This document shows, one piece after another, positions 22,277 through 34,180 of a stretch of 64,000 nucleotides of DNA. Position numbers and translations under genes: made by a program. The notes below the pieces were generated by a model. That model saw only the letters and a program-made list of their open reading frames with translations, had not been told where the DNA came from and made no database searches. The stretch is from Plasmodiophora brassicae. Taxonomy: Eukaryota; Endomyxa; Phytomyxea; Plasmodiophorida; Plasmodiophoridae. Each line of letters opens with the position of its first letter. Position 1 is the stretch's first letter. The stretch covers positions 930,001 through 994,000 of the forward strand of contig JASFAU010000006.1 of NCBI GenBank assembly GCA_039704465.1, given 5' to 3'.

Positions 22277-24582
22277 TTAATGCCGTCTCCATTTGAACCG
22301 GCCGACTTTGACCTGGACGCCTTTGCGATTGAGGGAGACGGCCGGGTAGAAGACGTTGGCGGGTGGGGGCGCACCAGGCTGGGGCGCCGCCCCCGCCGCC
22401 TCGTCGCCTCTCCCGGTGCCTTCCTTGGGCAGTTCACCATACGCGTGGATGTCCTCGAACGCGTTGCCCTTGTCGGCCGAGTTGACCGAGAACGAGATGA
22501 CGGCGCTCTTCCTGTCGGTACAGTCCAGCAGGACGCCGATCGTGTCGCCGATGCTCAGCGTCTCGGTCGTGTTGTACTGCCCGCAGACCGTGTTGTTGTA
22601 GGTGCGCGACCCCGAGTGCAGCGCCAGGTAGCACCACGACGTGGCCGTGGCGCCGACCCACTTATCAGTCGGGTGGTCCCGATCCGCGACGCCCACGAGG
22701 ACCTCCCAGAACTCCGCCGGCAGCTTCTCGATCTTCACCTCGAACGAGAACAGCCCGCCCTGGGCGCAATCGAACCCGTGCTGGAACAGGGCGGCGCCCT
22801 TCTCGTTCTCGTCGTCGACGTCCGACGACACACAAATTGTGGCGCCGTCGTCGGCGACCTGCATCACCCGGCTGCATCGGTCCGGGTTGACGCGCTGCGA
22901 GTCCATCACGGCCTGCACCGCTCTGTCCTCTTCCTCGCGCGCCTTCAGGTCCTCCAGCGACAGACGCGGGCGAAGCACCAGAATCGATTTCGCGTACGAG
23001 TCGAAATCGCATTTGCGTTCGTCGACCTCGCCCTTCTCGGAGCGCTGCTTGTGGATCAAGGCGGCCGCCAGGTACTCCTTCGGCAGCGTCCGCTCCTGGA
23101 ACGCACGCGCCAGGCACGCTGACGACAGCAGATGGAACCGGCATGTCCGCCAGAACGTCTCGACCTCTTCCGTCGTCAGCGACGCCGACTTCTTCGCCAG
23201 GTAATCCGAGACGAGGTCGAACACCAGGTCCTCGTGGCCACATTGCAGCGCGTCCCTGGACAGGACGTCGCACAGCGTGCGCAACGAGATGGCAACGAAC
23301 GACGCTATGGGAATGCTCTGGATGCAACGCGCCATGACGTCCTTGCAGGTGATCAGCACCTGCGACAGAACGCTGGCAATGCCCGCGTGCAGGCCCGCCG
23401 TCAGCGGCGTGTGATGCTCGATACGGTTGGCGAAGAAGATGACGTCGTCCGCCGAAATCGGGAAGTCATCCATGACCTTCACGACCATGTAGAATTCCTC
23501 CGTCGTGATCTGCGGGTCCTTCTCCTTCAGGTAGGCGGCGACGATGTTGCTGACGTCGAGCTTGTCCTTGACGACGAGGTCCGGGTTCAGCAGCATGTTG
23601 GCGAAGATGCCAGGTCGGATGACCATCAGCTCCTGGGTGCGGAACGAGAAGAAGTTCTTGGCGAGCATCGCCTCCAGGCGTCGCAGCAGGGCGGCGAACC
23701 GGTGCGTGTGGTCGCTGCTGGCCACCAGCTCGCCCTTCGCTTCGTACGCCTGGATCCGCTCGACGAAGAACGTGCAATGCTGCGGGTTGACTTCATGCAC
23801 CGATGTCATCGGCGCCGTCAGCCGCTCGAACCCGTTCACGTCGACGTTCTGGTGATGGTTCAGATACGATTGCACGATGTCGCTGACCGTGTAGATGCCC
23901 CCGGACACCAGCTCAGGGCACTCGAGGATCTGAGCACAGCACAAGTCAAGGCGGGCAACAGTGCACGAAACGCGTGTGGTACCTCGGCGACGAGCCGCAG
24001 AACGAACCCATGGAACTGCCTGCCTTTGTACGTGCCGAACTCCCTGGCCATGACGCGCTCGCTGTCCTTGACGAGGTCGTCGAAGCAGCACTCCCATGCG
24101 CTCTGCAGGACGTCGGGAGCGGTGACCTGCGACAGTTGCTGGCGAATGTACGCGAGGTACTCGGCGTGGACCGAGACGCCCATGTGGGCCGCGACGGCAC
24201 AGACGGCGACCGCCGTCCTGATGTTCGGCTGAAACCGCCCCGTCATGACGAAATCGTGCAACTCGACGAACCCGGTGCGGAACTTGGCGTTCACATCGAC
24301 CGGGTTCGCGTCCGGGTGGAACGGCGGGTTCACGTCGACGATAACGCGGTCTTCATCGTCCTTCCGGATCGATTTCCTGTCCACCATGACCTTGAAGACG
24401 AGCCTGGACGCGCGTACCCCGTTGGTGAAGTACTGCGACTGGATCGGGACCGACGCCCCGCCGACGCGGACGACGGCCGTCGCCAACGCGCCGTACCGCC
24501 ATGGCGCGTTCGGCGCTTCGACGGCGACCGTGCAGTCGAGGTCGGCGACAACGACGAACTCTGGCTCGGTGGCCGCCGCCAT
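22277..24582 (-). CDS. BTB-BACK-SPRY domain protein
   Basis: Two exons, 23983-24582 and 22277-23929, split by a 53-bp intron; 750 residues. The N-terminus resembles a BTB/POZ region (VPIQSQYFTNGVRASRLVFKVMV; FRTGFVELHDFVMTGRFQPN), followed by BACK-like helical repeats (VSDIVQSYLNHH, VSNIVAAYLKEKDPQI, VFDLVSDYLAKK), and a C-terminal SPRY/B30.2 domain (~residues 560-740: GLFSFEVKIEKL, WVGATATSWCYLALHSGSRTYNN, IGDTIGVLLDC). BTB-BACK proteins are often cullin-3 adaptors; SPRY would bind a partner. Function is inferred from domains only. Three BACK-like blocks before SPRY is an unusual length. Confidence 0.78.
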
Positions 24583-25457
24583 GCCCCCTACGGCTCCCTA
24601 GGCAACCATCAGCGGGACGAGATATTTCGCTGTCGCCGACGGAATCTCAGTCTGGCCATGAGGGGTGCCCTGCGTTACAATCAGCGGCCGTGCAGCTGCA
24701 ACTGGGTCGCATCAGGGACGCGACGCGTGCAGCCGATTTCTCCGCGTTACACCACCAGTGGGAAGCTGCAAAGCATGCACGCGCTTGAGGGGTGGCAAAG
24801 CGTTGGGGCCGGCGGACGCCTGCACAGGCAACGAGTCGACGGGCTGGGAAGCGCTCCGGTAGGAGATATTCAGAAGCGGGCGCGCTTACCTGACGCGCGG
24901 GTACGGTCGCCAAGGTTGGAACGCGGCAGCGTGGTCACACTGCTGGATACCGGCTGCGTTGCTGCTGCCGCCCGATGCTGTACTGCAGCGGAGCGATCCC
25001 GGCAGGGCGCTGTCGCAGTGAGTCGTTGAACGATATCGGGGAAGGTGTCGGTGGTGAGGCGGCGAGTCTCGCGCAGCGGCGGCGGCAGGAACAGCAGCAG
25101 CAACGGTCGATTCGGCAGGAAGGCGAGACATGGCATGATCGGCGAAACGCTGCCTGGATGATGGACCAGCCTGGATGGGAGCACGAAGGGCCTGTGGAAA
25201 CGAGGAACCGGGTTGCAATGTCCAGCGGGGATGACCAGCGCATGGAACGTTCCGCAACGTTCGTTCTACGATCCGACGACAGGCGTGAATACGGGTAACG
25301 GCGGGGCGCTCGTCATCGCGTAACGGCTTCAGTTTCGGCTGGCGTTGCAAATGGACTACGGCAATGGCACAACAGTTTATGGTGCATCGATCCTCCTGAG
25401 TATATGTCGGCACGTGCAGAGTCAGCAGACACCAATGTCGCACCTGCTTGTGAGCTA
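24583..25457. other. Unresolved region between BTB-SPRY and G3BP genes
   Basis: About 875 bp without a gene I can assert. Short protein-like plus-strand patches occur: ALQSAAVQLQLGRIRDATRA (~24670-24780), WNAAAWSHCWIPAALLLPPD (~24918-24977) and a stretch ending at 25321 containing WNVPQRSFYDPTTGVNTGNG. Strong donor- and acceptor-like sites lie at about 24859 and 24915. On the minus strand a Pro/Leu-rich ORF (24870-25184) is equally open. Confidence 0.3.
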
Positions 25458-26951
25458 TCAGGCCTGAGCGGGTTCAGCGGCCGCAGGAGTAGGCGCCGGT
25501 TTGCTGTTGCTGTTGTTGCTGTTGCGGGTGCCACGTGCCACATATCGTCCCCGACCTCGGGACCCGGGGGCGGATGCACCGCCGCGTCCGCCTCGGAAGC
25601 CGCGCCCGGCGCCGAACGACCCACGAGGTTTGCGCTGGTCAACGGAGAGTTCGCGGCCCTGAAGGACGATCGACTTCGCCTGCAGCGACTTGGCGACGCC
25701 GTCGGCGGATTCGAAGACGACGAACGCGAACGGGCGCTTGGGCAGGAGTTCGACGCGAACAATCGGGCCGTAGGCCTTGAACAGGGACGCGACCTCGGCT
25801 TGGGTGACGCCGTCCGGCAGGTTCTGCACGAACAAGTGGTTCGACAGGTTTGGCGGCGACTTCGCGGGAATGAACGGCTTCTGGGTCGGCTGCTCGCCGG
25901 GCGCTGGCGTGGAAGCGGCCTCGGTGGCAGGAGCGACGTTGCGGGCGGCGGCGGGCTTAACAGACGTGGTTGGCGCAGAAGGAGCGGCGGCGGGCTTGAC
26001 AGACGTGGTCGGCGCAGACGGAGCTGGCGCTGGGAGGTCCTTGCGTACGAGCGACGCCCACGACGACGGGCGCGCCGGCTTCGGAGCGGGTTCGACAGGC
26101 TTCTCTTCAACGACTTCGGGAGCTTCAGGCACGGCTGCCTCCGCCTCCTCCTGTTCAGGGGCAGGTTCTGCGTCCTCAGCTTGCGGGCCATCTTCCGTTA
26201 CAGCCTTCTCGTCCGCCTCAACAACCTCCGGTTCGTTGCCCTCCGATTCTTCCTCAGCTGACGCGGGCGCGGACGCCGGTTCCTCCTCAGCGGCGGCGGC
26301 GGTGGCGGCGACGGCAGGAGGAGCGGGTGCGACAGGGGCCTCTTCCTGAGGAGGATTGGGCTGAGGAATCGACGTTCCAGGCGCTACGGGAGTGACAGGC
26401 GGCGTCTCGGTACGAGGTCCAGACCCGGTGTAACGCAGCAGGTCGTTGCGCACGTAGAACCCGCGTTCCTGACGAGCCAGGACGACGGACTGGCAGAAGG
26501 GACGCGGCGTCTCACCTGAGCAAGCGGGCCGTCAGCGGGACGATAGCGACAGGGAACGACAACGAGGGAGCTCACCCTGGTTGCTGAACAGACCCGTGAC
26601 CAGGACGAGGATGGACCCGTCGAGCGACTCCTGGAAGTCGATCGTGTCGATGAGCACCTTGCAATTCTGGTACTGCAGTTCGCGAATCTTCTCATGGATC
26701 TGCACCTGGCCGACGACGTTGTGGTCCTGGTCGATCGGAAGCGCCGTGCCCTGCTCGAGCCTGGCAAACCGCGAGTCGATGCCGTAGAACCGGTGGACGT
26801 TCTGCGGCGCGTTGCCCAGCGTCATGTAGTACTGCTCGACGAACGACGACGCAATCACCGAGGCGGACAGCTGCGCTGGCGCGGCCGGCGGCGTCGGCTT
26901 CGGAGTGGCGGCGGGCTGCCCCTCGCGATTCTCCGCCGCTAGATCCAGCAT
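25458..26951 (-). CDS. G3BP-like RNA-binding protein (NTF2-like + RRM + RGG)
   Basis: Exons 26576-26951 and 25458-26515 (intron 60 bp) give 477 residues. An N-terminal NTF2-like domain (ASSFVEQYYMTLGNAPQNVHRFYG...GLFSNQGGETPRPFCQSVVL...GFYVRNDLLRY), an acidic Pro/Ala/Glu-rich linker (~residues 150-330), an RRM (HLFVQNLPDGVTQAEVASLF; RPFAFVVFESADG) and a C-terminal RGG-type tail (GAGRGFRGGRGG). This is the G3BP/Rasputin/Bre5 order; such proteins nucleate stress granules and can bind ubiquitin proteases. The start is the first Met of the conserved frame. Two near-identical PSAPTTSVKPAAA units lie in the linker. Confidence 0.9.
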
Positions 26952-27213
26952 CACGACCGTGTCTGTTGGCCCGGTACCACGCTCGCGCGCCCGTGTCGTC
27001 GCCGCTGCTGTCGTCGTCCACCGTCCGCGCCGCCGGGTGCAATCTGTTGAGTCCGCCGCACTGCGCCCGCGAATCTCCGACACCAGTCGCGCACTTTTCG
27101 TCGTGCAGCCCACGTGCCACCGTTCCCATCTGCTGGGCGCTGGACGGATGTCGATTCGCGAGCCGATTGTCAGGGTCGGATTAAGTCTGTATAATGTACA
27201 ACAAGGCAGGCGT

Positions 27214-28923
27214 CTACAGCGCCTCCGACACGCTGAACTCGAGCGCCTGGAGGTCCTTGAGCTTTCGCTTCTCCTGGCGCTTCAGGTGCGCGTCGCGGAC
27301 CAGGCAGAAGACGAACCCGGCGATGGTCACGGCCATTGGCAGCACGGTCAGGCCCATGATACTGCGGGGGACACCCAGGTACCTATGGAGGATTGGGGTC
27401 AGATCCGGTTGCGATAATTTCCCGTACACATCCCGACTTTGCCTTCTCGAGGATCTTCCCGTTCGTGTTGATGATGAAACCGTCCGACGTCAGCGATTGC
27501 TGGTAGAAATCTGGCGTGTACGTGAACTAGAAATGCCACGCGTTAGGATCGTTGGTGTGCACGTAGGCACGCACCTCCACGTACCTGATAGTCGAACATG
27601 ATGAAGTTGATCAGAAGAGTGAACAGGACCAGGGAGTAGTTGAACCATTTGCCGGTAACGACGATGTCGCATTGCCTGAATGCAATGTGGATACGGTACG
27701 AGTTGAACCCGAACAGTCGGACACGATGGATGGCGTTGAATCGCGGGAACTCCTCGTCCTGCATGATGCAGATCAACTCCAACGACGTGATAATGGCGGC
27801 CAGCATAGATCTGGCAAGGAGGTCAGCAACGAGCTGCTCCCCAGGTCACGCCTGCGGCTTACCTGTCGAATTCCGACATGGCTGGGATGAGACTCTTGTG
27901 GGCCCAGTCGTGCTCCAGGTGATAGGAGTTCGCTACAAGGATGTGGAACGTGATCAGCAGGACGGCAACGATCCTGCGTCGGGTTGAATCAGGATCGCAG
28001 GCGACGCCGGATCGACATCAACGGGAACGTACCAGAAGAGCGCCACGCGAACGAATCCGTTCCCTGCCCGGTATATCTTCTTGAGGCCCACCCACGTGTT
28101 CGGATAAGGGTCCCCCTCGAAGAAGGACCCGAATATCGAGACCGTCCCTGCGCTCCGAGCGTTCGCGTCGTTGTTCCGATCCTAGACCGCCGAGATTCAG
28201 ACATAGTCTGTCGCTGTTGCTGATGGCGGTCGTACCTGGAGGATGTCGTCGAACACCATAACGATGGTGAACACGTTGAACGACAGTGAAAACGGGCTCA
28301 GGAATTCGTGGAACTCGCCGAACGTGAATCCAAGGCCGTCATTAAACCCGTCGTAGTCGTTGCTGTGCACCGGGTGTCCTGTCAGCAGGCCTGCCGGGAC
28401 ACATACGATACCATTGCACGTACGCTTTCGGGTTGCACAACTCTTCGAGAGCGTTGAATATGAAGCAGCCAGCATACAGGGACCACAAGCTCGACAGGCA
28501 CATGCAGAACCACGATCCCTTGTCGTCGTTAAACATGGCCCACCTACCAATGCGCGTGTCACACATCGACACGGCGAAACGACAGGCGCAGACAACGCCT
28601 TACTCGAATCGGTTCCTGAACAGGAAGTCATGGAGGACGTACTTGCCAAAGAACAGGCCCACAGCTAGATACACCAGTGCGAAGATGGTTTTGAAGATCA
28701 TGCCCCAGGCATCGAGGTAGGCATAGTGGTAGAACATGAACTTCATGGCTGGCCCAAGCACAGGTAGCTCCGCCTCAGCAGCCGAGTGTGCAATGGGGTC
28801 CTTCAGGAAGAGGACGCAGTTCAGCAGCGTGATTGCTGTGATATTGACCATGCGTATGGCTGGATGTCTCGCCCAATACGTAAATCGCTTCGGGTGTGGA
28901 CCCGTCATCCCGTCAGAGGACAC
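27214..28923 (-). CDS. TMEM117-like multi-pass membrane protein
   Basis: Homologue of TMEM117, a plasma-membrane protein of unclear biochemical role linked in animals to ER-stress death signalling. Conserved blocks in order: RHPAIRMVNITAITLLNCVLFLKDPIAHS; LFFGKYVLHDFLFRNRFE joined by an intron of about 57 bp to WAMFNDDKGSW (human REDHGSW region); a membrane segment with MVFDDILQ; LELICIMQDEEFPRF; VTGKWFNYSLVLFTLLINF; and a last TM segment (SIMGLTVLPMAVTIAGFVFCLV) with a basic tail. Several introns interrupt it; I did not fix each. The C-terminus is much shorter than in animals. Confidence 0.82.
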
Positions 28924-29076
28924 CCCTGGTGTCTCTGCTGGCGACAGTCACGTTATTTGATTTGAACGCCCGATTAGATAAGCAGTCGAGATCTGGACTG
29001 TAGGGCGACAGCTCATCAGTTGCGTCATGGAGCATGACGTCAACATCGCTGAACGGGAAATCGAAGATGACATCGT

Positions 29077-30633
29077 TTATACCGCATTAGTGTCATCGGT
29101 GACGATGCGACAGAACTCGGGATTATTCCTGGTGTCAACATCCAAGTCGTCGTCCTCCCCTGGCCGCTGCCGAAGAAACTCGGATCCAGGACGCAATTGC
29201 TCAAACGCATTACGCGCCTCCTTGACCATGTCATCAGCATCGAACAAATACGAAGAGCCGGATACCGAAATTCGTCGACGCGACTTGCGTTCTGCCGTTA
29301 AGTCACCCCCTTGGTTGGTGTCACAGGTCTTACGGGACTGCTGGATGATTAGTGAGGAGCGCTGCTCACAGAAGAAGACCGTGCGTTTCCTGTTGGCTGG
29401 CGTGACAACCCTTTCGAGAACGCCCCTGATACGCTCTCGTGCCCGATCGCATTGCCTTGTCGACAGGTAGATAATGTACGAGCCTGGTGGAGCGCAGCCG
29501 GATGCTTCATCGACCTGCGCGAACCCGTCAGCACAGTTCCGGCACATTGATTCCCTATCATCAACCACTACCTGGAGTACACGAACGGCGTGCTGACCAG
29601 GATCGTCAGGCGGCACAGCCAGCATGCATATACCAACTCCATCGACAATGGGGACCCGGCTGACGCATATGCACCTTGAAACACTATCGGTCGACGAAGC
29701 GTCACACACCTCACGAGTGACAACGTTCTGGAAATCAATCCGTTGGTCGGTGCCACCCAGAACCATCTCGTCGTCCGTCAGATTTGGCGCGCACCGAAGC
29801 AGATACGTGGCGCCGTACACAGCAGCCAGCCTGCAGAAGGCCTGCGGGAGGTCGCCCGTGCCATAGACCGGATAGAGCAGTGCGCCACGATCAAAGCGAC
29901 CCATGGACATCAGGAACTTCTTCAGTGCAGCAATGCCCTGATCGGTCGACATGGTGTCACCGTCATCGAAACAGAACGAATAGATTATGAACGTCTGCAG
30001 CATGGGCGATAGGCCGATAGCAGCAAGATACTCGCGAAACGGCCTGTCCGAGTACTGGCCGAGGAGGTCCCGGTCCATTGCGTTGCTGGGCGCCGTGGCG
30101 AGGCGATCACCGTCCATGACGACGTGCATCAACTTCATCAGGCGCCGTTTATCAGCGCGATCGATACAGTCGGACTGGAAGACATCGTTCCTCGACATGG
30201 GCACGGAGACGACTCTCCCATCGACCAATGCGAAGTGCCGTTCGATGCAGCGGAAGGACAGGTAGTTCGAAGAGCGACTGCGAACAAGGGCGTCAACAAT
30301 GTCGGACCGGGAATAGAGCACCAACGGCATCAGGTCGAACAGGTACGCGTTGCCATCGACCGACCCGTCATCGTCGTCCGGAACGTCGACAGAAACGGCA
30401 CTGTATCGCGGATCCTTCTCCAGGCGCTGTATCAGCTGGCGCCATGGTACCGTGGCCGTCTCATCGCCGTAGTACCCGTTGGCGTCGCAGTGCAAGACCG
30501 CCCGGCCGTCACCGGCCAGCGCCGCCGCCAGGACGGAGGCCGCCAGCCCCGTCCCCACAATCACATCGTCGTACGTGCCTTCGGCCAACTTGACAGGGCC
30601 GTCGTCGTCCTCGAACGTCATGTTGGCGGACAC
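29077..30633 (-). CDS. Rab escort protein (REP/CHM-like)
   Basis: Single ORF of 518 residues. Escorts new Rab GTPases to geranylgeranyl transferase II and on to membranes. The GDI/REP fold is shown by YDDVIVGTGLAASVLAAALA (dinucleotide-binding motif), DANGYYGDE, AYLFDLMPLVLYSRSDIVDALVRS, IIYSFCFDDGD, ALKKFLMSMGRFDRGALLYPVYGTGDLPQAF and ATYLLRC. The acidic inserts, the LYSRSDIVDALV segment and the SRSSNYLSFR block fit REP better than RabGDI, which is shorter. The acidic C-terminal tail is also REP-like. The intronless state is unusual in this neighbourhood. Divergently paired with the CDK gene. Confidence 0.85.
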   Translation of the reverse strand: MSANMTFEDDDGPVKLAEGTYDDVIVGTGLAASVLAAALAGDGRAVLHCDANGYYGDETATVPWRQLIQRLEKDPRYSAVSVDVPDDDDGSVDGNAYLFDLMPLVLYSRSDIVDALVRSRSSNYLSFRCIERHFALVDGRVVSVPMSRNDVFQSDCIDRADKRRLMKLMHVVMDGDRLATAPSNAMDRDLLGQYSDRPFREYLAAIGLSPMLQTFIIYSFCFDDGDTMSTDQGIAALKKFLMSMGRFDRGALLYPVYGTGDLPQAFCRLAAVYGATYLLRCAPNLTDDEMVLGGTDQRIDFQNVVTREVCDASSTDSVSRCICVSRVPIVDGVGICMLAVPPDDPGQHAVRVLQVVVDDRESMCRNCADGFAQVDEASGCAPPGSYIIYLSTRQCDRARERIRGVLERVVTPANRKRTVFFCEQRSSLIIQQSRKTCDTNQGGDLTAERKSRRRISVSGSSYLFDADDMVKEARNAFEQLRPGSEFLRQRPGEDDDLDVDTRNNPEFCRIVTDDTNAV

Positions 30634-31089
30634 GCTGCCACGGAATTCGGCACGCTGATCAGCAAAGTTGGGCGAATTTAGCCGCGCCGCCGTGATATCA
30701 GGACGACTGGTCGATCAAGCAAATGCCATGGCTACAGTCGCCGACGTAGAGCTCGCTTTAAAACGCTGCGCCTATTCGTGCGATCCGCCATAGACGATTG
30801 GCCAGCTGACATCATCGTGATCAACGCTGTTGACCCTTCCCCGAACATCGCTCGATGGCGGTATCGCGGCCTGCCGATCACAGATCGCAGTCGTGCCTCC
30901 GGCGGAGGTTCTCTGGCATCGCCCCCGCGTGCTGTGTTCAGTTCAGTCAGACAAGCGTTGCTTCGAAATCGTCCCGTCACGATTGCCGCGGTCGAAATAA
31001 GGCGCTCGGTGCGCGACTGCGATCGGCTGCGCGGAGTAGCTGCCGGCTGTGCGGCACCCTGCACGGTTGCCGGAGTGCCGGCGCGGGAC
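30634..31089. promoter_or_regulatory. Divergent promoter region, REP / CDK
   Basis: About 456 bp between divergent start codons. Frames remain open into the CDK but carry no domain. No TATA motif seen. Confidence 0.35.
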
Positions 31090-32266
31090 ATGTCGGAGCG
31101 CTATCAGAAGCTCGAGAAAATTGGCGAGGGCACATACGGCATCGTGTACAAGGCCAAGGACAGGCAAACCGGTGGGCGTGCCCCGCTCCGTCTCGTGTGG
31201 CGCTTGGGGTCTGAGTCGTCGGCGCTGCAGGAGATCTGCTGGCGCTGAAGAAGATTCGGCTGACTGTCGACGATGAGGGCATTCCTTCAACAGCCATCCG
31301 CGAAATATCATTGTTAAAGCAGCTGCATCACCCTAATATCGTCAGGTAGTACTCGGCCTGCGTGCCAGTTATGATCGAATCTGACGGGAAATGCCACAGG
31401 TTGTATGACGTTGTCCATACGGAAAAGAAGTTGACTCTGGTGTTCGAGTTTCTCGATCAAGACCTGAAGAAGTACCTGGACGCTGCTGGCGATAAAGGGC
31501 TTGACCCGGCTGCTATTCAGTCGTTCTTGAAGCAGGTATATATGGATGGGTTGCTGCCTAAGAACCTGTACATGACAGTCTGCCGCACAGCTGCTGCTCG
31601 GTGTTGCCTACTGTCATCACCATCGCGTTCTGCATCGTGACCTGAAACCGCAGAATCTCTTAATCAACGTCGAGGGTGAATTGAAGCTCGCTGACTTCGG
31701 TTTGGCGAGGGCCTTCGGTATCCCTGTGAGGAATTATACCCACGAGGTCGTTACCCTGTGGTACAGAGCGCCAGACGTCCTCATGGGGAGGTACGTTCGC
31801 AGCGCCGCCATTGGTTCCCACGAGTTCCCTAACGTTGGTCAATAGCCGAAACTATTCAACGCCTGTGGACATCTGGTCCGTTGGGTGTATTTTCGCCGAG
31901 ATGGCCACTAGTCGGCCGCTGCTCCCGGGCAGCAGCGAGAAGGATCAGCTGCTGAAGATTTTCGAAATGTTCGGCACACCCAGCCCGGACGCCTGGCCCG
32001 GCATCGTCGACCTGCCCGAGTACAGGGGCGATTTCCCGCAGTTCCCTGGTCAGAACATCCGATCCATCTGCCCGCGTCTGAACGACCTCGGCCTCGACCT
32101 CCTCATGCGCATGCTGGAATACAACCCAGCGCGACGGATCTCCGCCGAAGACGCCCTGACGCACCCGTACTTTCAGAGTGCGCCGTCGCCCACCGTCGGC
32201 GCCACCTCGCCCGATGATGTCGACGATATGGAGAGCACGACCAACATGTCCATGGCAGATCGTTAG
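31090..32266 (+). CDS. PSTAIRE cyclin-dependent kinase (CDK1/2-like)
   Basis: Ser/Thr kinase controlling the cell cycle. Exons 31090-31171, 31231-31345, 31400-31535, 31591-31790 and 31846-32266; all phases agree, giving 317 residues. Motifs: GEGTYG glycine loop, ALKKI lysine, [14 protein letters not shown] (the cyclin-binding PSTAIRE helix), [37 protein letters not shown] (activation-loop Thr present; APE altered to APD) and [17 protein letters not shown] ~25-residue acidic Ser/Thr/Met tail extends beyond the usual CDK1 end. The start places the Met just before the kinase fold ([12 protein letters not shown]). AATAAA follows at 32275. Confidence 0.95.
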
Positions 32267-32274
32267 TGCATGTC

Positions 32275-32280
32275 AATAAA
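32275..32280 (+). terminator. AATAAA polyadenylation signal, CDK gene
   Basis: AATAAA in a TCAATAAAC context, only 8 bp past the stop codon, implying a very short 3' UTR. Confidence 0.4.
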
Positions 32281-32448
32281 CGTCGCGTTATACAGGCAGC
32301 ATCCCGCAGGCCAGCGGGCGCGCCGTCTGGAAGCCGGGCAGACCTGTTCGACGCGTTGGACTGTGTCGGGCTTTGGCCAGCGCGACTCCGTGAAGCGGCC
32401 GTCAGACGCATCCGATCGCTCGCCGTGACTGACGTGGCGCGGGCGACC

Positions 32449-33945
32449 ATGGCGGGCCGGACCGTGCTGCTTGTGGCATGCGGAGCCATAGCCGTTGCGT
32501 GTCTTGCCTCGGCGCACGATCCAAGCGATGACCTGGATCTGTACGATGTACTCGGGTTGGATTACAAGGCGACCGATGCCGACATCAAGAAGGCGTTCAG
32601 GAAGTTGTCGTTGAAGTTGCACCCCGACAAGAACCCGGGTATGTATGAAACGGACGGCATCGCGCTAGGGATGCTGATGTTTATTGGTTGACCAAGGGAG
32701 CGACCAAACACGATTCCTCAATGTTCAGCGGGCCCATGCTGTCCTGTCAGATCCCGATCTGCGGGCAGTGTATGATATGCAGGGTCTGGAGGGTGTGAAA
32801 CAGGTGTGGCTTGCGTAGCGACAGACGATATCTATTGTCATAACCCGAAACAACAGGTGGAGCGAATCGGTGTGCAGAACTTGCCAAGATCGGGCGACTA
32901 TCGGGTCGAAGTCAAAGTGACGCTAGAGCAGTTCTACAACGGTGCTGAGCAGACGTTCACGATCAACCGTGAAGTGGTCTGCCGCGCTTGTCGTGGCACA
33001 GGAGCCCGCAATGCCCAGACAGTGAAATGCAAAGGCAATTATTCGTTTGGTAATTCTTTGTGGACGATCCCTATAACGATTTATAGCATGTCATGGTCGC
33101 GGCAAGACTCATCGCATTCAAGAACTTGCCCCGGGTTTCAATGTACAGATGGAGGTTCCATGTCCGGTGTGCCATGGGACGGGCCAGTCGTTCAAGCACA
33201 AGTGTCCCGTATGTGGCGGCACTCGGCTTGTTAATGAGCCCAAGGAACTGAAGGTAACCATCTGTCCGTCCATATGAAGGTACTCGCTGAACGTGAACTT
33301 CAGCTGATGATCGAAAGAGGAACGCCGGATAATCACGAGGTTGTCTTCGAGCGGGCAAGTCAGCAGGCAATCGGACAGCTGCCTGGGCATGTTATCGTCG
33401 TTCTACGACCGCAACCTCACAAACAGTAATGGATTGCATTTGGCATTTGCTGGTCCCGCTGCCTGCTGACGCTGTGTGGTGTATTTAGTTTCCAACGGGT
33501 TAGTGCGACCGATCTCGTGAGAACTATGGTGATCTCGCTTCGGGACGCTCTGCTCGGGTTCACGCGTACATTTGAGCACCTTGATGGGCACAAGGTCTCC
33601 ATTGACAGAAAGGGCAAGATCACACCGCACGGGTTCCGGGAGGAGATTTCAGGCGAAGGGATGCCCATCAAGGACTTCCCTTCCGAGCGCGGACTGCTGA
33701 CCGTAGAGTATCACGTGAAGTTCCCCAGCTCGCTCACCGAGCAACAGCGAAATGGTTAGTCGTCAATTGCATCGCTTGCGAATTTGCCTCATTCGGCGGA
33801 CGGTTCCACAGCGTTGCCGAATGTTTTCCGGGCGTCTGCCGTTCAGTGTTCTCATTGCGACCACGTCGTAGAACTGCTCGCCGCGTTCCCGAACGAGACG
33901 GACCGGAAGGACGAGGGGCACGCGGGCTCGAAGGACGAACTGTAA
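32449..33945 (+). CDS. ER-lumenal DnaJ (ERdj3/Scj1-like) with KDEL
   Basis: Hsp70 co-chaperone of the ER lumen. Seven exons (32449-32638, 32697-32803, 32857-33034, 33087-33253, 33304-33425, 33489-33754, 33812-33945) give 387 residues. [20 protein letters not shown] is a signal peptide; [13 protein letters not shown]...HPDKNPG is the J domain with the HPD loop; then a substrate-binding region holding a zinc region with [25 protein letters not shown] and CPVCGGT; the C-terminal beta domain follows, and the protein ends GSKDEL, an ER-retrieval signal. For the second Cys motif to read CKACHGRG, intron 33035-33086 must begin with GC, so it is a GC-AG intron. Four zinc motifs resemble yeast Scj1 more than animal ERdj3. 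Confidence 0.93.
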
Positions 33946-34180
33946 CCGGCGTCTCTGATCAGCCCAGATTTTAGAGAATACGTACACTCCAACGCTTTGG
34001 CCGGTTTCGCTTTCCGTAACGTGTCGCGTTCCTCTGTGCTGGGTTGGGTTTGCAACCTCCTAGCCCCTTGCAGTCTCAGACGGTCGGCCTGGGGTGGCGC
34101 CTCCCTATTCTCTTGTGTCTTGGCTGTTGGCCTCGCCATTCGGTCATTCGGCCGGGTTTCGCTTCTCTAGCGCCCGTGTC

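Noticed and set aside
23132..24232. Long plus-strand ORF opposite the BTB-BACK-SPRY gene
   Set aside because: Shadow of the minus-strand gene; composition Arg/Val/Asp-rich without a domain.
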